Positions 8,812-16,750 of a DNA stretch of 43,594 nt are shown piece by piece. The notes below the pieces were generated by a model that ran no database searches, had not been told where the DNA came from, and worked only from the letters and a program-made list of their open reading frames with translations. The stretch's first letter is position 1. The number at the start of each line of letters is the position of its first letter. This stretch comes from an uncultured Eubacteriales bacterium. GTDB lineage: Bacteria > Bacillota > Clostridia > Oscillospirales > Oscillospiraceae. Made by a program: the position numbers and the translations under genes. The DNA is taken from contig UQGJ01000017.1 of the NCBI GenBank assembly GCA_900540545.1, positions 1 through 43,594 on the forward strand, written 5' to 3'.

Positions 8812-8856
8812 GCTGCCCTGTGACAGGGCAGCGAAAACGGCGCATGCGCCGTTCGC
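8812..8856 (-). promoter_or_regulatory. Two hairpins in the oppA mRNA leader
   Basis: A 9-bp stem GCTGCCCTG/CAGGGCAGC (8812-8820 with 8824-8832) is directly followed by a perfect 18-bp palindrome, AACGGCGCATGCGCCGTT (8836-8853), with outer GCGA/TCGC pairs. Both lie inside the leader between the promoter and the ribosome site. Their role is unknown; attenuation, RNA stability or a small mobile hairpin are all possible. Confidence 0.65.
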
Positions 8857-8896
8857 GGAGGGGACTGGAAGAAACAGTAATCTACTGGTATGTGCC

Positions 8897-8925
8897 ATTA
8901 TACACTACTGCTTTGCTTCTGTAAA
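8897..8925 (-). promoter_or_regulatory. Sigma-A promoter of oppA
   Basis: Minus strand: -35 TTTACA (8920-8925), 17-nt spacer, perfect -10 TATAAT (8897-8902). Start point near 8890, giving a leader of about 140 nt. Confidence 0.85.
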
Positions 8926-8959
8926 GTAAATGTTTCAAAAGTGTTACATGGGTAAAATT

Positions 8960-9371
8960 AGAAATTGTGACAAGGGCGGCGCTTTTGCCTTCCCCTGGGG
9001 GAAGCCTTTGCGCCGGGACGAGAAGTCCCGGCTCTCACGCTCGCAAGAACACGCGCCATCGGCTTTGTGGGGCGCGAGGAGGTGAATTGCCCCAAAGGGG
9101 CAAGAGAGGCCACTCTGGAGTGCGACTCGGCGCGCCTTCTTACCCCAGCAAATGACAGGCAGCCCAATGCCCAGGCGCGTGTGCCCCATGAAACGCTCCG
9201 CATTCCGTGGGGACCCCTGTGAGTGATTTCACATCCTCGGTCGGAATGAATCCTCCCTGCGGCAAGGTCCGCTGGCGCGGACGCTTGGACGCCTCTCCCG
9301 CGGCGGCTCGCTGGCGCTCGCAAGAACACGCGCCATCGGCTTTGCGGGGCGCGGCGACTCGGCGCGCCGTC
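8960..9371. repeat. Repeat region between oppF and oppA with two module K copies
   Basis: It holds a full module K (9068-9136, hairpin TTGCCCC/GGGGCAA) also found in R3 and R5, a fragment of the oppF 3' end (9140-9183), a 38-bp signature (9231-9268) shared with the mnmE upstream region, and a second module K lacking about 45 bp (about 9340-9368) next to the real oppF stop. The strings CGCAAGAACACGCGCCATCG and CGACTCGGCGCGCC each occur twice. No gene is visible in 8926-9371. Confidence 0.8.
9140..9183 (-). pseudogene. Fragment of a second oppF 3' end
   Basis: On the minus strand this codes for HAPGHWAACHLLG and a TAA stop, the same as the last residues of OppF (stop at 9372). Within 43 bp there are three differences, all synonymous (Ala, Gly and Pro third positions). 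The sequence following the stop (GGCGCGCCGAGTCG) is also shared with the real copy. Upstream of it there is no oppF sequence, so it is a remnant with no function of its own. Confidence 0.85.
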
Positions 9372-10439
9372 TTACCCCAGCAAATGACAGGCGGCCCAAT
9401 GTCCCGGCGCGTGTTCTTTGAACTCGGGGACGGCCTGGCGGCACTTGTCGGTGGCGTAGGGGCAGCGGGTGTGGAACCGGCAGCCCGTGGGCGGGTTCAT
9501 GGGGGAGGGGATGTCGCCCTCCAGCACGATGCGCTGGCGGGCGCGGCTCACCTCCGGGTCGGGCACCGGCACGGCGGAGAGCAGGGTCTTGCTGTACGGG
9601 TGCAGGGGGTGGCGGTTCAGCTCGTAGCTCTCGGCCAGCTCCACCAGACAGCCCAGGTACATGACGCCGATGCGGTTGGAGATGTGGCGGACCACGGACA
9701 GGTCATGGGCGATGAAGAGGTAGGTCAGGCCCAGCTCCTGCTGCATATCCTCCAGCATGTTGACTACCTGGGACTGGATGGACACGTCCAGGGCGGAGAT
9801 GGGCTCGTCGCAGACGATGAACTCCGGCTTGACGGCCAGGGCCCGGGCGATGCCCACGCGCTGCTGCTGGCCGCCGGAGAACTCGTGGGGGTAGCGGTTG
9901 GCGTGCTCGGTGTTCAGGCCCACCCGGTTGAGCAGGTCCTTGATGATCTCGGTGCGCTCGGCCTTGGAGGAGGCCAGCTTGTGGATGTCGATGGCCTCGC
10001 CGATGATCTCGCCCACGGTCATGCGGGGGTCGAGAGAGGCGGAGGGGTCCTGGAAGATGATCTGCATTTTCCGCCGATAGGGGAGCATGTTCACCTGCTT
10101 GGGCTTGGGGACCTTGACGTGGACCAGCTCTTCCCGCTCCACCGTCTTGCCGTCCTTGTCCTTGACCTGGACAGTCTTGCTCTGCCAGGGGTCGGCCCCC
10201 TCGAAGATGGTCTCGCCGTTGTAGATGATCTTGCCCGAGGTGGGCTGATAGAGCTGGAGGATGGTCCGGCCGGTGGTGGTCTTGCCGCAGCCGGACTCGC
10301 CCACCAGGCCCAGGGTCTCGCCCTTGTTGATGAAGAGGGAGACGTTCTCCACGGCCTGGACGCCGGGGCCGTGGACCCCCTTGACGGGGAAGTACTTTTT
10401 CAGGTTTTCAACGCGCAGAAGCTCTTGATTCTCACTCAC
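9372..10439 (-). CDS. oppF: Oligopeptide ABC transporter, ATPase subunit OppF
   Basis: Second ATPase of the peptide importer (355 aa, cytoplasmic). It has Walker A GESGCGKTTTG, Q-loop in IIFQDPSASLDPRMTVGE, signature FSGGQQQR, Walker B FIVCDEPISALDVS, H-loop in FIAHDLSVVRH, and the C-terminal oligopeptide-transporter domain with GCRFHTRCPYATDKC, whose cysteines in related proteins bind an Fe-S cluster. Compared with many OppF proteins there is an insert after the Q-loop approach (DKDGKTVEREELVHVKVPKP). The start is GTG 10439, preceded by GAGGAGGG; it overlaps the oppD stop by 8 bp. A diverged duplicate of its 3' end lies 189 bp downstream of its stop. Confidence 0.95.
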   Translation of the reverse strand: MSENQELLRVENLKKYFPVKGVHGPGVQAVENVSLFINKGETLGLVGESGCGKTTTGRTILQLYQPTSGKIIYNGETIFEGADPWQSKTVQVKDKDGKTVEREELVHVKVPKPKQVNMLPYRRKMQIIFQDPSASLDPRMTVGEIIGEAIDIHKLASSKAERTEIIKDLLNRVGLNTEHANRYPHEFSGGQQQRVGIARALAVKPEFIVCDEPISALDVSIQSQVVNMLEDMQQELGLTYLFIAHDLSVVRHISNRIGVMYLGCLVELAESYELNRHPLHPYSKTLLSAVPVPDPEVSRARQRIVLEGDIPSPMNPPTGCRFHTRCPYATDKCRQAVPEFKEHAPGHWAACHLLG

Positions 10440-11493
10440 TCTGCTCGCCCTCCTCTCGCTGGGTCTGCTCGGCGGCCGGACGGTCCATCTGCTCCTGCAC
10501 CCGGAGCCAACAGGCGGAGCGGTGGCCCTCGCCCATCTCCACGTAGGGGGGCATCTTCTGCAGGCAGATCTTCATGGCGTGCTCACACCGGGGAGCGAAG
10601 GGGCAGCCCTCGGGGGGATTGAGCATGTCCACGGGGGTGCCCTCGATGGGGATCAGCCGCTCGTAGCTGTCGGCGTCCACCCGGGGCATGGAGCGCAGGA
10701 GGCCCACGGTATAGGGGTGGGACGGGTTGTAGAAAATGTCGTTGACCGGGCCCTGCTCCACCATTCTCCCGGCGTACATGACGGAGACCTTGTCGCAGAT
10801 CTCGGCCACCACGCCCAGGTTGTGGGTGATGAAGATGATGCCCATGTGGGTCTTTTTCTGAAGGTCCTTCATCAGCTCCAAAATCTGGGCCTGGATGGTC
10901 ACGTCCAGGGCGGTGGTGGGCTCGTCGGCGATGAGCAGCTGGGGGTTGCAGATGAGGCCCATGGCGATCATCACCCGCTGGCGCATACCGCCGGAGAACT
11001 CGTGGGGGTACTGCTTCATCCGCTTGGCCACATTGTTGATGCCCACCAGCTCCAGCATCTCCATGGCCCGCTTTTTGGCGTCCTCCTTGGAGATTTTCTT
11101 GTCGTGGGCCCGGAGGGCCTCCACCAGCTGGTTGCCCACGGTGTAGACCGGGTTCAGGCAGGTCATGGGGTTCTGGAAGATCATAGCCACCCGGTTGCCC
11201 CGGAAGGCCGTCATCTGCTCGGGGGTGTAGGCCAGCACGTCCTCGCCCTCGAAGGTGATGGAGCCGCCAATGACCTTGCCGGGGGACTGGAGCAGTCCGA
11301 TGATGGAGTAGGCCTCCACGCTCTTGCCGGAGCCGGACTCGCCCACGATGCCCATGACCTCGCCGTAGTTCAGGTCATAGGAGATGCCGCCCACGGCCTT
11401 GACCTCGCCGGCGGGGGTGAAGAAGGAGACATGGAGGTCCTTGACTTCCAGGAGTTTGCCATCCTTCGGCTGCACGTTCTTTTCTTCGCTCAT
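10432..11493 (-). CDS. oppD: Oligopeptide ABC transporter, ATPase subunit OppD
   Basis: First ATPase of the peptide importer (353 aa). Motifs: Walker A GESGSGKSVEAYS, Q-loop in MIFQNPMTCLNPVYTVGNQ, signature FSGGMRQR, Walker B LLIADEPTTALDVT, H-loop in FITHNLGVVAEICD, and the C-terminal NPPEGCPFAPRCEHAMKIC region with the conserved cysteine pattern. ATG 11493 follows AAAGGAGGAG and stands 16 bp after the oppC stop. It pairs with OppF to form the heterodimeric nucleotide-binding unit. Confidence 0.95.
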   Translation of the reverse strand: MSEEKNVQPKDGKLLEVKDLHVSFFTPAGEVKAVGGISYDLNYGEVMGIVGESGSGKSVEAYSIIGLLQSPGKVIGGSITFEGEDVLAYTPEQMTAFRGNRVAMIFQNPMTCLNPVYTVGNQLVEALRAHDKKISKEDAKKRAMEMLELVGINNVAKRMKQYPHEFSGGMRQRVMIAMGLICNPQLLIADEPTTALDVTIQAQILELMKDLQKKTHMGIIFITHNLGVVAEICDKVSVMYAGRMVEQGPVNDIFYNPSHPYTVGLLRSMPRVDADSYERLIPIEGTPVDMLNPPEGCPFAPRCEHAMKICLQKMPPYVEMGEGHRSACWLRVQEQMDRPAAEQTQREEGEQSE

Positions 11494-11509
11494 GTCGTCT
11501 CCTCCTTTC

Positions 11510-12847
11510 TTACTTCTTCAGTCTCGGGTCCAGCGCATCCCGCAGGCCGTCTCCGAAGAGGTTGAAGGCGAGGATCATGACGCTGATGATGACGGCGGGG
11601 ATGAACAGGCGGTAGCCGTAAGTGTTGATACCGGCCAGGGCGTCCTTGCACATGGAGCCCAGGCTGGCCAGGGGCTGGGTCACGCCCACGCCCAGGTAGG
11701 ACATGAAGGACTCCAGGAAGATGGCCGAGGGGATCTGCAGGCAGGTGGTGACCACCAGCTGGCCCACGCAGTTGGGCAGCAGGTGCCGCCGGATGATGCG
11801 CCCGCTGGAGGCGCCCAGGGCCCGGGCGGCGGTGACGTACTCCATCTGCTTGATGGTGAGGACCTGGCCCCGGATGATGCGGCTCAGGCCCACCCAGTAG
11901 AGGATGGCGAAGCAGCAGAACATGGCCGCCAGGTTGGGGCCCACGGTGCGCAGGAAGTCGGCCAGCCCGCCGGGGTGGGTGTTGATGAATTCAATGATGT
12001 GGGGGCCGATGATGCTGGACAGCAACAGGATGACCAGCACCTCGGGCATGGAGTAAATGACGTCCACGATGCGCTGCATCACGGAGTCCACCTTGCCCCC
12101 GGCGTAGCCGGAGATGGAGCCGTACAGCGCGCCGATGACCAGCACGATGAGGGCGGCGAAGATGCCGATGGTCATGGACACCCGGGTGGCGTACATGGTC
12201 CGGGCCAGGATGTCGCGGCCGTTATTGTCGGTGCCAAATATGTGGGGAAAGACCTTCTCCCCGGCCTCGATGCGCTGCAGCTCGCCGATGGAGTAGCCGA
12301 AGGGCTTATACTTCAGCCCCAGCTCCTTTGCCACCTCGGCGGGGGTCTTGTCGCTGCCGGCGGCGCTGCCGGTGCGCAGCTGGGCGCGGATGAGGGCCTC
12401 GTCGGCCCGGCTGAACTTCTTGCCCTCGGCCTCGGCCTTGGCCTTGGCCTCGGCGATGGCGGCGGCCACGCGCTCCTCCAGGGTGCCGCCGGCGGAGCCG
12501 GTGGCCTCGTCCAGCTTGGCCTGGTCGGCCAGGGAGTAGTGCCAGGGGTAGAGGTTTTCGGCGCCGGCGTTGAACTCCTCGTAGCCGTAGGGCACGAACA
12601 CGGGGCCCAGGAAGGCGAACAGGAACAGCAGCACCAGGACCCCCAGGGCCACCATGGCAACCAGATTCTTCCGCAGCCGCCGCCAGGCGTCCTTCCAGTA
12701 GGAGACGCTCTCCCGATCCTGGATGAAGTTCTCCTTCTCGCCCGCGGTGGCGGGGGCGAAGTCGGCGGCGGTCAGGTCGTTCCACTCCAGCATACGGTCC
12801 ACATCGGGCTGGAGCGAGCCGATGATTTTTTTCTTCTTCTCAGCCAT
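11510..12847 (-). CDS. oppC: Oligopeptide ABC transporter, permease OppC with large extracellular insert
   Basis: Membrane subunit of the peptide importer. At 445 residues it is about 140 longer than usual OppC/DppC proteins. After a 60-residue cytoplasmic N-terminus and TM1 (about 61-85) there is an extra segment of roughly 100 residues (about 98-200) before the family motif HIFGTDNNGRDILAR. The insert is Ala/Glu/Lys-rich and probably helical (EERVAAAIAEAKAKAEAEG). The normal core follows, with the EAA loop near ALGASSGRIIRRHLLPN. The insert is outside the membrane by the expected topology, next to where OppA docks. ATG 12847 follows AGGGGGAG, 4 bp after the oppB stop. Confidence 0.93.
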   Translation of the reverse strand: MAEKKKKIIGSLQPDVDRMLEWNDLTAADFAPATAGEKENFIQDRESVSYWKDAWRRLRKNLVAMVALGVLVLLFLFAFLGPVFVPYGYEEFNAGAENLYPWHYSLADQAKLDEATGSAGGTLEERVAAAIAEAKAKAEAEGKKFSRADEALIRAQLRTGSAAGSDKTPAEVAKELGLKYKPFGYSIGELQRIEAGEKVFPHIFGTDNNGRDILARTMYATRVSMTIGIFAALIVLVIGALYGSISGYAGGKVDSVMQRIVDVIYSMPEVLVILLLSSIIGPHIIEFINTHPGGLADFLRTVGPNLAAMFCCFAILYWVGLSRIIRGQVLTIKQMEYVTAARALGASSGRIIRRHLLPNCVGQLVVTTCLQIPSAIFLESFMSYLGVGVTQPLASLGSMCKDALAGINTYGYRLFIPAVIISVMILAFNLFGDGLRDALDPRLKK

Positions 12848-12851
12848 TGGC

Positions 12852-13802
12852 TTACTCCCCCTTTGTCAGATTGATGCGCGGGTCCACGATCTTGTACAGG
12901 ATGTCCACCACCAGGTTCATGATGATGACGAAGGTGGCCAGGAAGATGGTGGTGCCCATGATGACGAAATAGTCCCGGTTGGAGACGGACTGGACGAAAT
13001 AGCGGCCCAGGCCGGGGATGGAGAACACGCTCTCCACCACGAAGCCGCCGCACAGGGTGAAGGCGGTCAGGGGGCCCATGTAGGTGATGACGGGGATCAG
13101 GGCGTTGCGCAGGGCGTGCTTGAAGAGGATCTTGCCCGTCTTGAGACCCTTGGCCCGGGCGGTCTTGATGTACTCCTGGTTGATGGAGTCCAGCATGGAC
13201 GACCGGGTCAGCCGGGCGATGTAGCACATGGGGTACAGGCCCAGGGCGAAGCAGGGCATAAAGTATGCTTTGGCCCCCTGGGTGGCGTCAAAAATCGCCT
13301 TGAAATCCAGGAATTTCAGCGGCGTATTGGGCCCGCACAGGCCCATGAGCAAAAAGACCGCCACCACGAAGCCCGGCATGGAGATGCCCAGCGTACAGAT
13401 GACCCGCAGCAGGGAGTCGATCCACTTGCCTCGGTTGTACGCCGCCAGACAGCCCAGCGGGACGCCCACCAAAACGGCCCAGATCAGGGCGATGGCGCCG
13501 ATTTTGGCGGAGAGGGGGAACATCTCCACGATGATTTCGGACACGGGGCGGCCCTTCTGCATCTTCAGGGATTCGCCCAGGTCGCCCTGAACGGCCTTCA
13601 CCAGGTAATTGACCAACTGCTCGGGCAGGGTCTTGTCCATACCGTACTTGGCGTTGAGCGTGGCGATCTGCTGTTCCGTCAAGGCTTTTTCCGAGTTCCA
13701 CGGACTGCCGGGGACGGAGTGCATCAGCAAAAAGGTGACGCAGGCCACGACCAAGATCGTCACCAGCGCCATCAACACGCGCTTGAGAGTGTACTTTGCC
13801 AT
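12852..13802 (-). CDS. oppB: Oligopeptide ABC transporter, permease OppB
   Basis: First gene of the oppBCDF operon, 316 aa. It has TM1 right after MAKYTLKRVL, the family motif DLGESLKMQKGRPV in the first extracellular/cytoplasmic loop region, and the EAA loop with KTARAKGLKTGKILFKHALRNALIPV. ATG 13802 is chosen because the membrane protein starts there; GGAAGTGAAG just upstream is only a moderate ribosome site. The longer open frame upstream has no typical start signal. Expression comes from the promoter at 13921-13949. Confidence 0.93.
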   Translation of the reverse strand: MAKYTLKRVLMALVTILVVACVTFLLMHSVPGSPWNSEKALTEQQIATLNAKYGMDKTLPEQLVNYLVKAVQGDLGESLKMQKGRPVSEIIVEMFPLSAKIGAIALIWAVLVGVPLGCLAAYNRGKWIDSLLRVICTLGISMPGFVVAVFLLMGLCGPNTPLKFLDFKAIFDATQGAKAYFMPCFALGLYPMCYIARLTRSSMLDSINQEYIKTARAKGLKTGKILFKHALRNALIPVITYMGPLTAFTLCGGFVVESVFSIPGLGRYFVQSVSNRDYFVIMGTTIFLATFVIIMNLVVDILYKIVDPRINLTKGE

Positions 13803-13920
13803 TTCTTCACTTCCCACACTAATGATGTACTCGCTTCGCTGGAACCGGGCCTGCCCCAAGGGTTTGGCGCGGACATTCACCCCAAAAATGGGCAAAAAGG
13901 CCCCTCACAAAGGTTTTTAT

Positions 13921-13949
13921 ATTTTATACCATAAACGTTTGTGCGTCAA
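13921..13949 (-). promoter_or_regulatory. Sigma-A promoter of oppBCDF
   Basis: Minus strand: -35 TTGACG (13944-13949), 17-nt spacer, -10 TAAAAT (13921-13926). An overlapping TATAAA at 15-nt spacing is the alternative -10. The leader is about 110 nt. Confidence 0.75.
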
Positions 13950-14091
13950 GGGAAATACTCCTTCAAATTGATGGAATCAGTCTCAAATCCTGCATTTGTC
14001 CTTCACATGCGAACAATTGCCCCTTGATTTGTCCACCGTTTATTCCCGGTTCCGGACGAAAATGCACCATTGGACCCACCAATATGCAAAA
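13950..14091. other. Intergenic stretch without recognised signal
   Basis: Between the opp promoter and the terminator of the acetyltransferase gene. It is less GC-rich than its surroundings. I see no gene, repeat module or clear operator in it. Confidence 0.5.
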
Positions 14092-14127
14092 AACGCCCCG
14101 GCGGGCGTGATTTCCCGCAGGGGCGTT
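14092..14127 (-). terminator. Terminator of the GNAT gene
   Basis: Stem AACGCCCC (14092-14099)/GGGGCGTT (14120-14127) with an inner GCGGG/CCCGC pair. On the minus strand it is followed by TTTTTGC. Confidence 0.8.
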
Positions 14128-14157
14128 CTCCACCATATATAGAGGTATCAGGACAAA

Positions 14158-15027
14158 TCAGTCGAAGCCAAGGCCCATATAGCCCTTCCGCTCCTCCCGC
14201 CAGACCCGCTCCAGGTCCGGGGTATACCATTTTATCATGCCGAAGTTCTGGAGATAGCTCCCCGAGAGTCCCTCCCAGGCGGACGGGGTGCGCAGATGAT
14301 AGCGCCGGGCGGGCCACTGGCGGGCCAGCAGAGCGGCGGCCCCCGCCATGCGCTCCGGGGGGAGGACCAGCTCCTTCACCAGCACGGTGTCCTCGTCGGG
14401 GCGCTCCACGGCGCACACGCCGGAGACTCCGCCCACCGTCAGCTTCCACAGTCCGCCGTCGGGTGCGCCGAAAAAGCGCTGCAGCTCCAGCAACCCGCCG
14501 CCGTAGGAGACGTGGAGGGTGCCGGACAAAAGGGTCTCCCGCAGGCGGTTGTACTCATTGGCCGTTACCGGCTCCAGAGCGTCGGCGGAGCTGGGGGCGG
14601 CGATCATCTCCCGGAGCAGCTCCACCTTTCGGGTGGAAAAGCACTCGGAGAAGCCGGTGGCGGCGAAGTAGCGGTGGAGGGAGGGCTCGGCGGGGACGAT
14701 GGTGAGGCAGTCCAGGCCCTTCTCCTTGCAGTAGAAGTCCACGTATTTCAGGAGGAACCGGCCGTACCCCTTCTCCCGGGCGTCCGGGTGGGTGCACAGG
14801 GCGTAGACGTAGGCCGAGCTGGCCATGCCCCCGTCCGGCAGGGTCACGGTCACCGGCAGGAGGACCGTCATGGTCCAGGCCGCCCCGTCCTCGAAGAGGA
14901 GCAGGGTCTCCCCCCCGGCCAGGGCAAAGAAGCGGTCGATGAAGCCGCCGTCGTCGCCAAAGGCCAGGCCCCACAGCTCCTTGACGCGGGGCAGCTCGTC
15001 GGGGCGGGCAGGTCTGATTTCGATCAT
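14158..15027 (-). CDS. GNAT-family N-acetyltransferase, probable two-domain
   Basis: Probable acetyl-CoA-dependent N-acetyltransferase of 289 residues; the substrate is unknown. The N-terminal half is a normal GNAT fold: IRPARPDELPRVKELW at the start, and acetyl-CoA-binding motif A with HPDAREKGYGRFLLKY (about 85-100). The next 140 residues have the size and beta/alpha pattern of a second, degenerate acetyltransferase domain, as in Eis-like proteins, but this is inference. ATG 15027 follows AAGGAGG. It is a single gene with its own terminator; end 1 of repeat R3 lies just upstream. Confidence 0.82.
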   Translation of the reverse strand: MIEIRPARPDELPRVKELWGLAFGDDGGFIDRFFALAGGETLLLFEDGAAWTMTVLLPVTVTLPDGGMASSAYVYALCTHPDAREKGYGRFLLKYVDFYCKEKGLDCLTIVPAEPSLHRYFAATGFSECFSTRKVELLREMIAAPSSADALEPVTANEYNRLRETLLSGTLHVSYGGGLLELQRFFGAPDGGLWKLTVGGVSGVCAVERPDEDTVLVKELVLPPERMAGAAALLARQWPARRYHLRTPSAWEGLSGSYLQNFGMIKWYTPDLERVWREERKGYMGLGFD

Positions 15028-15084
15028 AGGGGCCTCCTTTTGGTGTTGTCTTTGGGAGCGTTCCCCGACCGGGGGCGGATTCCC

Positions 15085-15755
15085 TCCGGGGGCACCCCTT
15101 TCCACGTGGAAAGGGGTGGGAAAGACGCCAGGGCTTCGGCCCTGGACCCAGGGGCGGCGCCAACGGGGCCGGGAGGTCGAAACCGGCTAGAGGTGACAAG
15201 TCTGCCCTTCCGCTTCCGCCCCGGCCGTTACGGCCTAATTTGCACTCGTTTCCCCCATGCGCTGGCGCACCGCGCCTAGCATGGCGATTCCCGGCAAGGC
15301 TGGTCTATCATTTGTGGGGCGCGAGAAGGTGAATTGCCCCAAAGGGGCAAGAGAAGCCACTCTGGAGTGCGACCCGGCGCGCCATGCACCAGCCCACCCT
15401 TGTAGGGGCGGCTATCAGCCGCCCGTGCCGACTCCCAACAGGCGCAAAGCCGATTCAAAAGTGCACAGACCAATGGCGGCCCGTTTGCACCCATCAAAAC
15501 GCAACTACCCCCAAGTCTTTCCAGGTCATATGCCGAGGGGCGGCAGCCGGAGTTGTTCCAGCGCCAGACCGATACGAGCTGCAACGGCTCTCAAGTCTTG
15601 CAAACTCTCGAAAACCGTACCGCCGCCCGGCCGTACCCCGGGGTCCAGGGGGCGGCGGATAGGGCATTGAAAATGCCCGTGCCGCCCCCTGGTCCTTCTT
15701 TCCGTCCTCTTTCTTCGAGAAGAAAGAGGACCCCCCGGAGGGACTCCCCCCGGAG
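15085..15755 (-). repeat. Composite repeat R3 (minus orientation)
   Basis: Fills the 731-bp gap between the DUF2156 gene and the GNAT gene. End-1 hairpin CCCCTTTCCA/TGGAAAGGGG (15095-15116), then G (CCAGGGC TTCG GCCCTGG), F, E, module K instead of C (15316-15383), D, B, the apical stem GGGCATT/AATGCCC (15662-15668 with 15672-15678), and end-2 hairpin at 15704-15731 (arms CCTCTTTCTT/AAGAAAGAGG). End 2 is 28 bp from the stop codon of the gene that reads into it. No gene seen. Confidence 0.88.
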
Positions 15756-15758
15756 GCA

Positions 15759-16670
15759 TCACACCTTTTCCGCCGCGTACTTCTCCACCATCAAATCAGG
15801 ATAATACGACTCCTTTGCCTTTCGCAATCCCTCCACGCCCATGTCGTCCTCCCGGTTGAGATACTTCACCTGGGGGTGGCGCTCCCGCACCCGCCGGGCA
15901 AACTCCCGGTTGATCATGGCGTAGGCCCCTTGGAGCTCGCCGTAGGCCTTTTCAAAATGGACGTCGTAGGTGTCGGAGGAGAGGGGGTCGCCCATGGTGA
16001 AGGCCACCACCTCGCCGTAGACCCGGATGAGGCCGCCCTCCAGGCCCAGCTCCTGGTAGTGGTCCATAGCCAGGCGCAGGGCCCGGCCCTCGTCGCCCAG
16101 GTCCGGCTCTTCCTCCAGGCCCTCCCGGACCATGGCCCGACGGTACCACTCCCGGTCCATCTGCATGCACTCGGCCAGGGTATCGGGGGTGATGTCCTCG
16201 TAGACCCAGGAGGGGTTGTTCTCCATAAAGCGGTTGATGTGGTTGCGCTTGGCGTGGAGCTTCTTGCCCCCCAGGTCGGCCAGCCGGTCGATCTCATAGA
16301 GGTAGTCGAAGCCGTCCCGGTCGGCCTGGAATTTGTATTGGCCGGGGAAGAACCGCTCCAGCTCCTCCATATGGCGGGGGGTGAGGCAGACCATGCGGAA
16401 GGGCTTCCCCCGTTCCGCGGCATCCGCCTCCATGGCCCGGATGGCCTGGGCCACGTCGCCCCTCCCGGCGGGGTAAAGGTAGCTGCATCCCAGGGCCCCG
16501 CACAGGTGGCCCACCAGGAAGTCTCCCACCCGGGCGATGCCCTGGTCGAAGGCGTCGGCCCAGGCGTAGAGGGTGGTAAAATTATACTCGCAGCCCCGGT
16601 AGTCGGCGGCGCGGAGCAGCTCGTCCACCCAGGGTTTGTCGGATAGCTGGGGTCGTTGGAAGTCGATCAT
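15759..16670 (-). CDS. DUF2156 (phosphatidylglycerol lysyltransferase C-domain-like) protein
   Basis: A 303-residue soluble protein with two GNAT-like halves, related to the C-terminal catalytic domain of MprF-type aminoacyl-phosphatidylglycerol synthases but without the membrane part. Typical features are YNFTTLYAWADAF near the start, LHAKRNHINRFMENNP in the middle, and NREDDMGVEGLRKAKESYYP near the end. Stand-alone DUF2156 proteins are common in Clostridia and their substrate is not known. ATG 16670 follows AAGGAAAAGAGAG. It lies 80 bp after the MGMT-like gene and may be co-transcribed with it, but a separate promoter (TTGCGC, 17 nt, TAGACT at 16706-16734) is plausible. Confidence 0.82.
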   Translation of the reverse strand: MIDFQRPQLSDKPWVDELLRAADYRGCEYNFTTLYAWADAFDQGIARVGDFLVGHLCGALGCSYLYPAGRGDVAQAIRAMEADAAERGKPFRMVCLTPRHMEELERFFPGQYKFQADRDGFDYLYEIDRLADLGGKKLHAKRNHINRFMENNPSWVYEDITPDTLAECMQMDREWYRRAMVREGLEEEPDLGDEGRALRLAMDHYQELGLEGGLIRVYGEVVAFTMGDPLSSDTYDVHFEKAYGELQGAYAMINREFARRVRERHPQVKYLNREDDMGVEGLRKAKESYYPDLMVEKYAAEKV

Positions 16671-16705
16671 AGTGTCTCTCTTTTCCTTGGTCAGATTTCG
16701 TTGCC

Positions 16706-16734
16706 AGTCTACCATGAAATGGATGGCGGCGCAA
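16706..16734 (-). promoter_or_regulatory. Possible promoter of the DUF2156 gene
   Basis: Minus strand: -35 TTGCGC (16729-16734), 17-nt spacer, -10 TAGACT (16706-16711). The match is only moderate. Confidence 0.45.
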
Positions 16735-16750
16735 GGCCCACCGGCGGATT

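Noticed and set aside
15257..15670. Small open frames in R3 and similar ones in R2, R5, R6, R7
   Set aside because: They translate the same repeat DNA but are cut at different points in each copy and lack ribosome sites; the covariation favours structure over coding.
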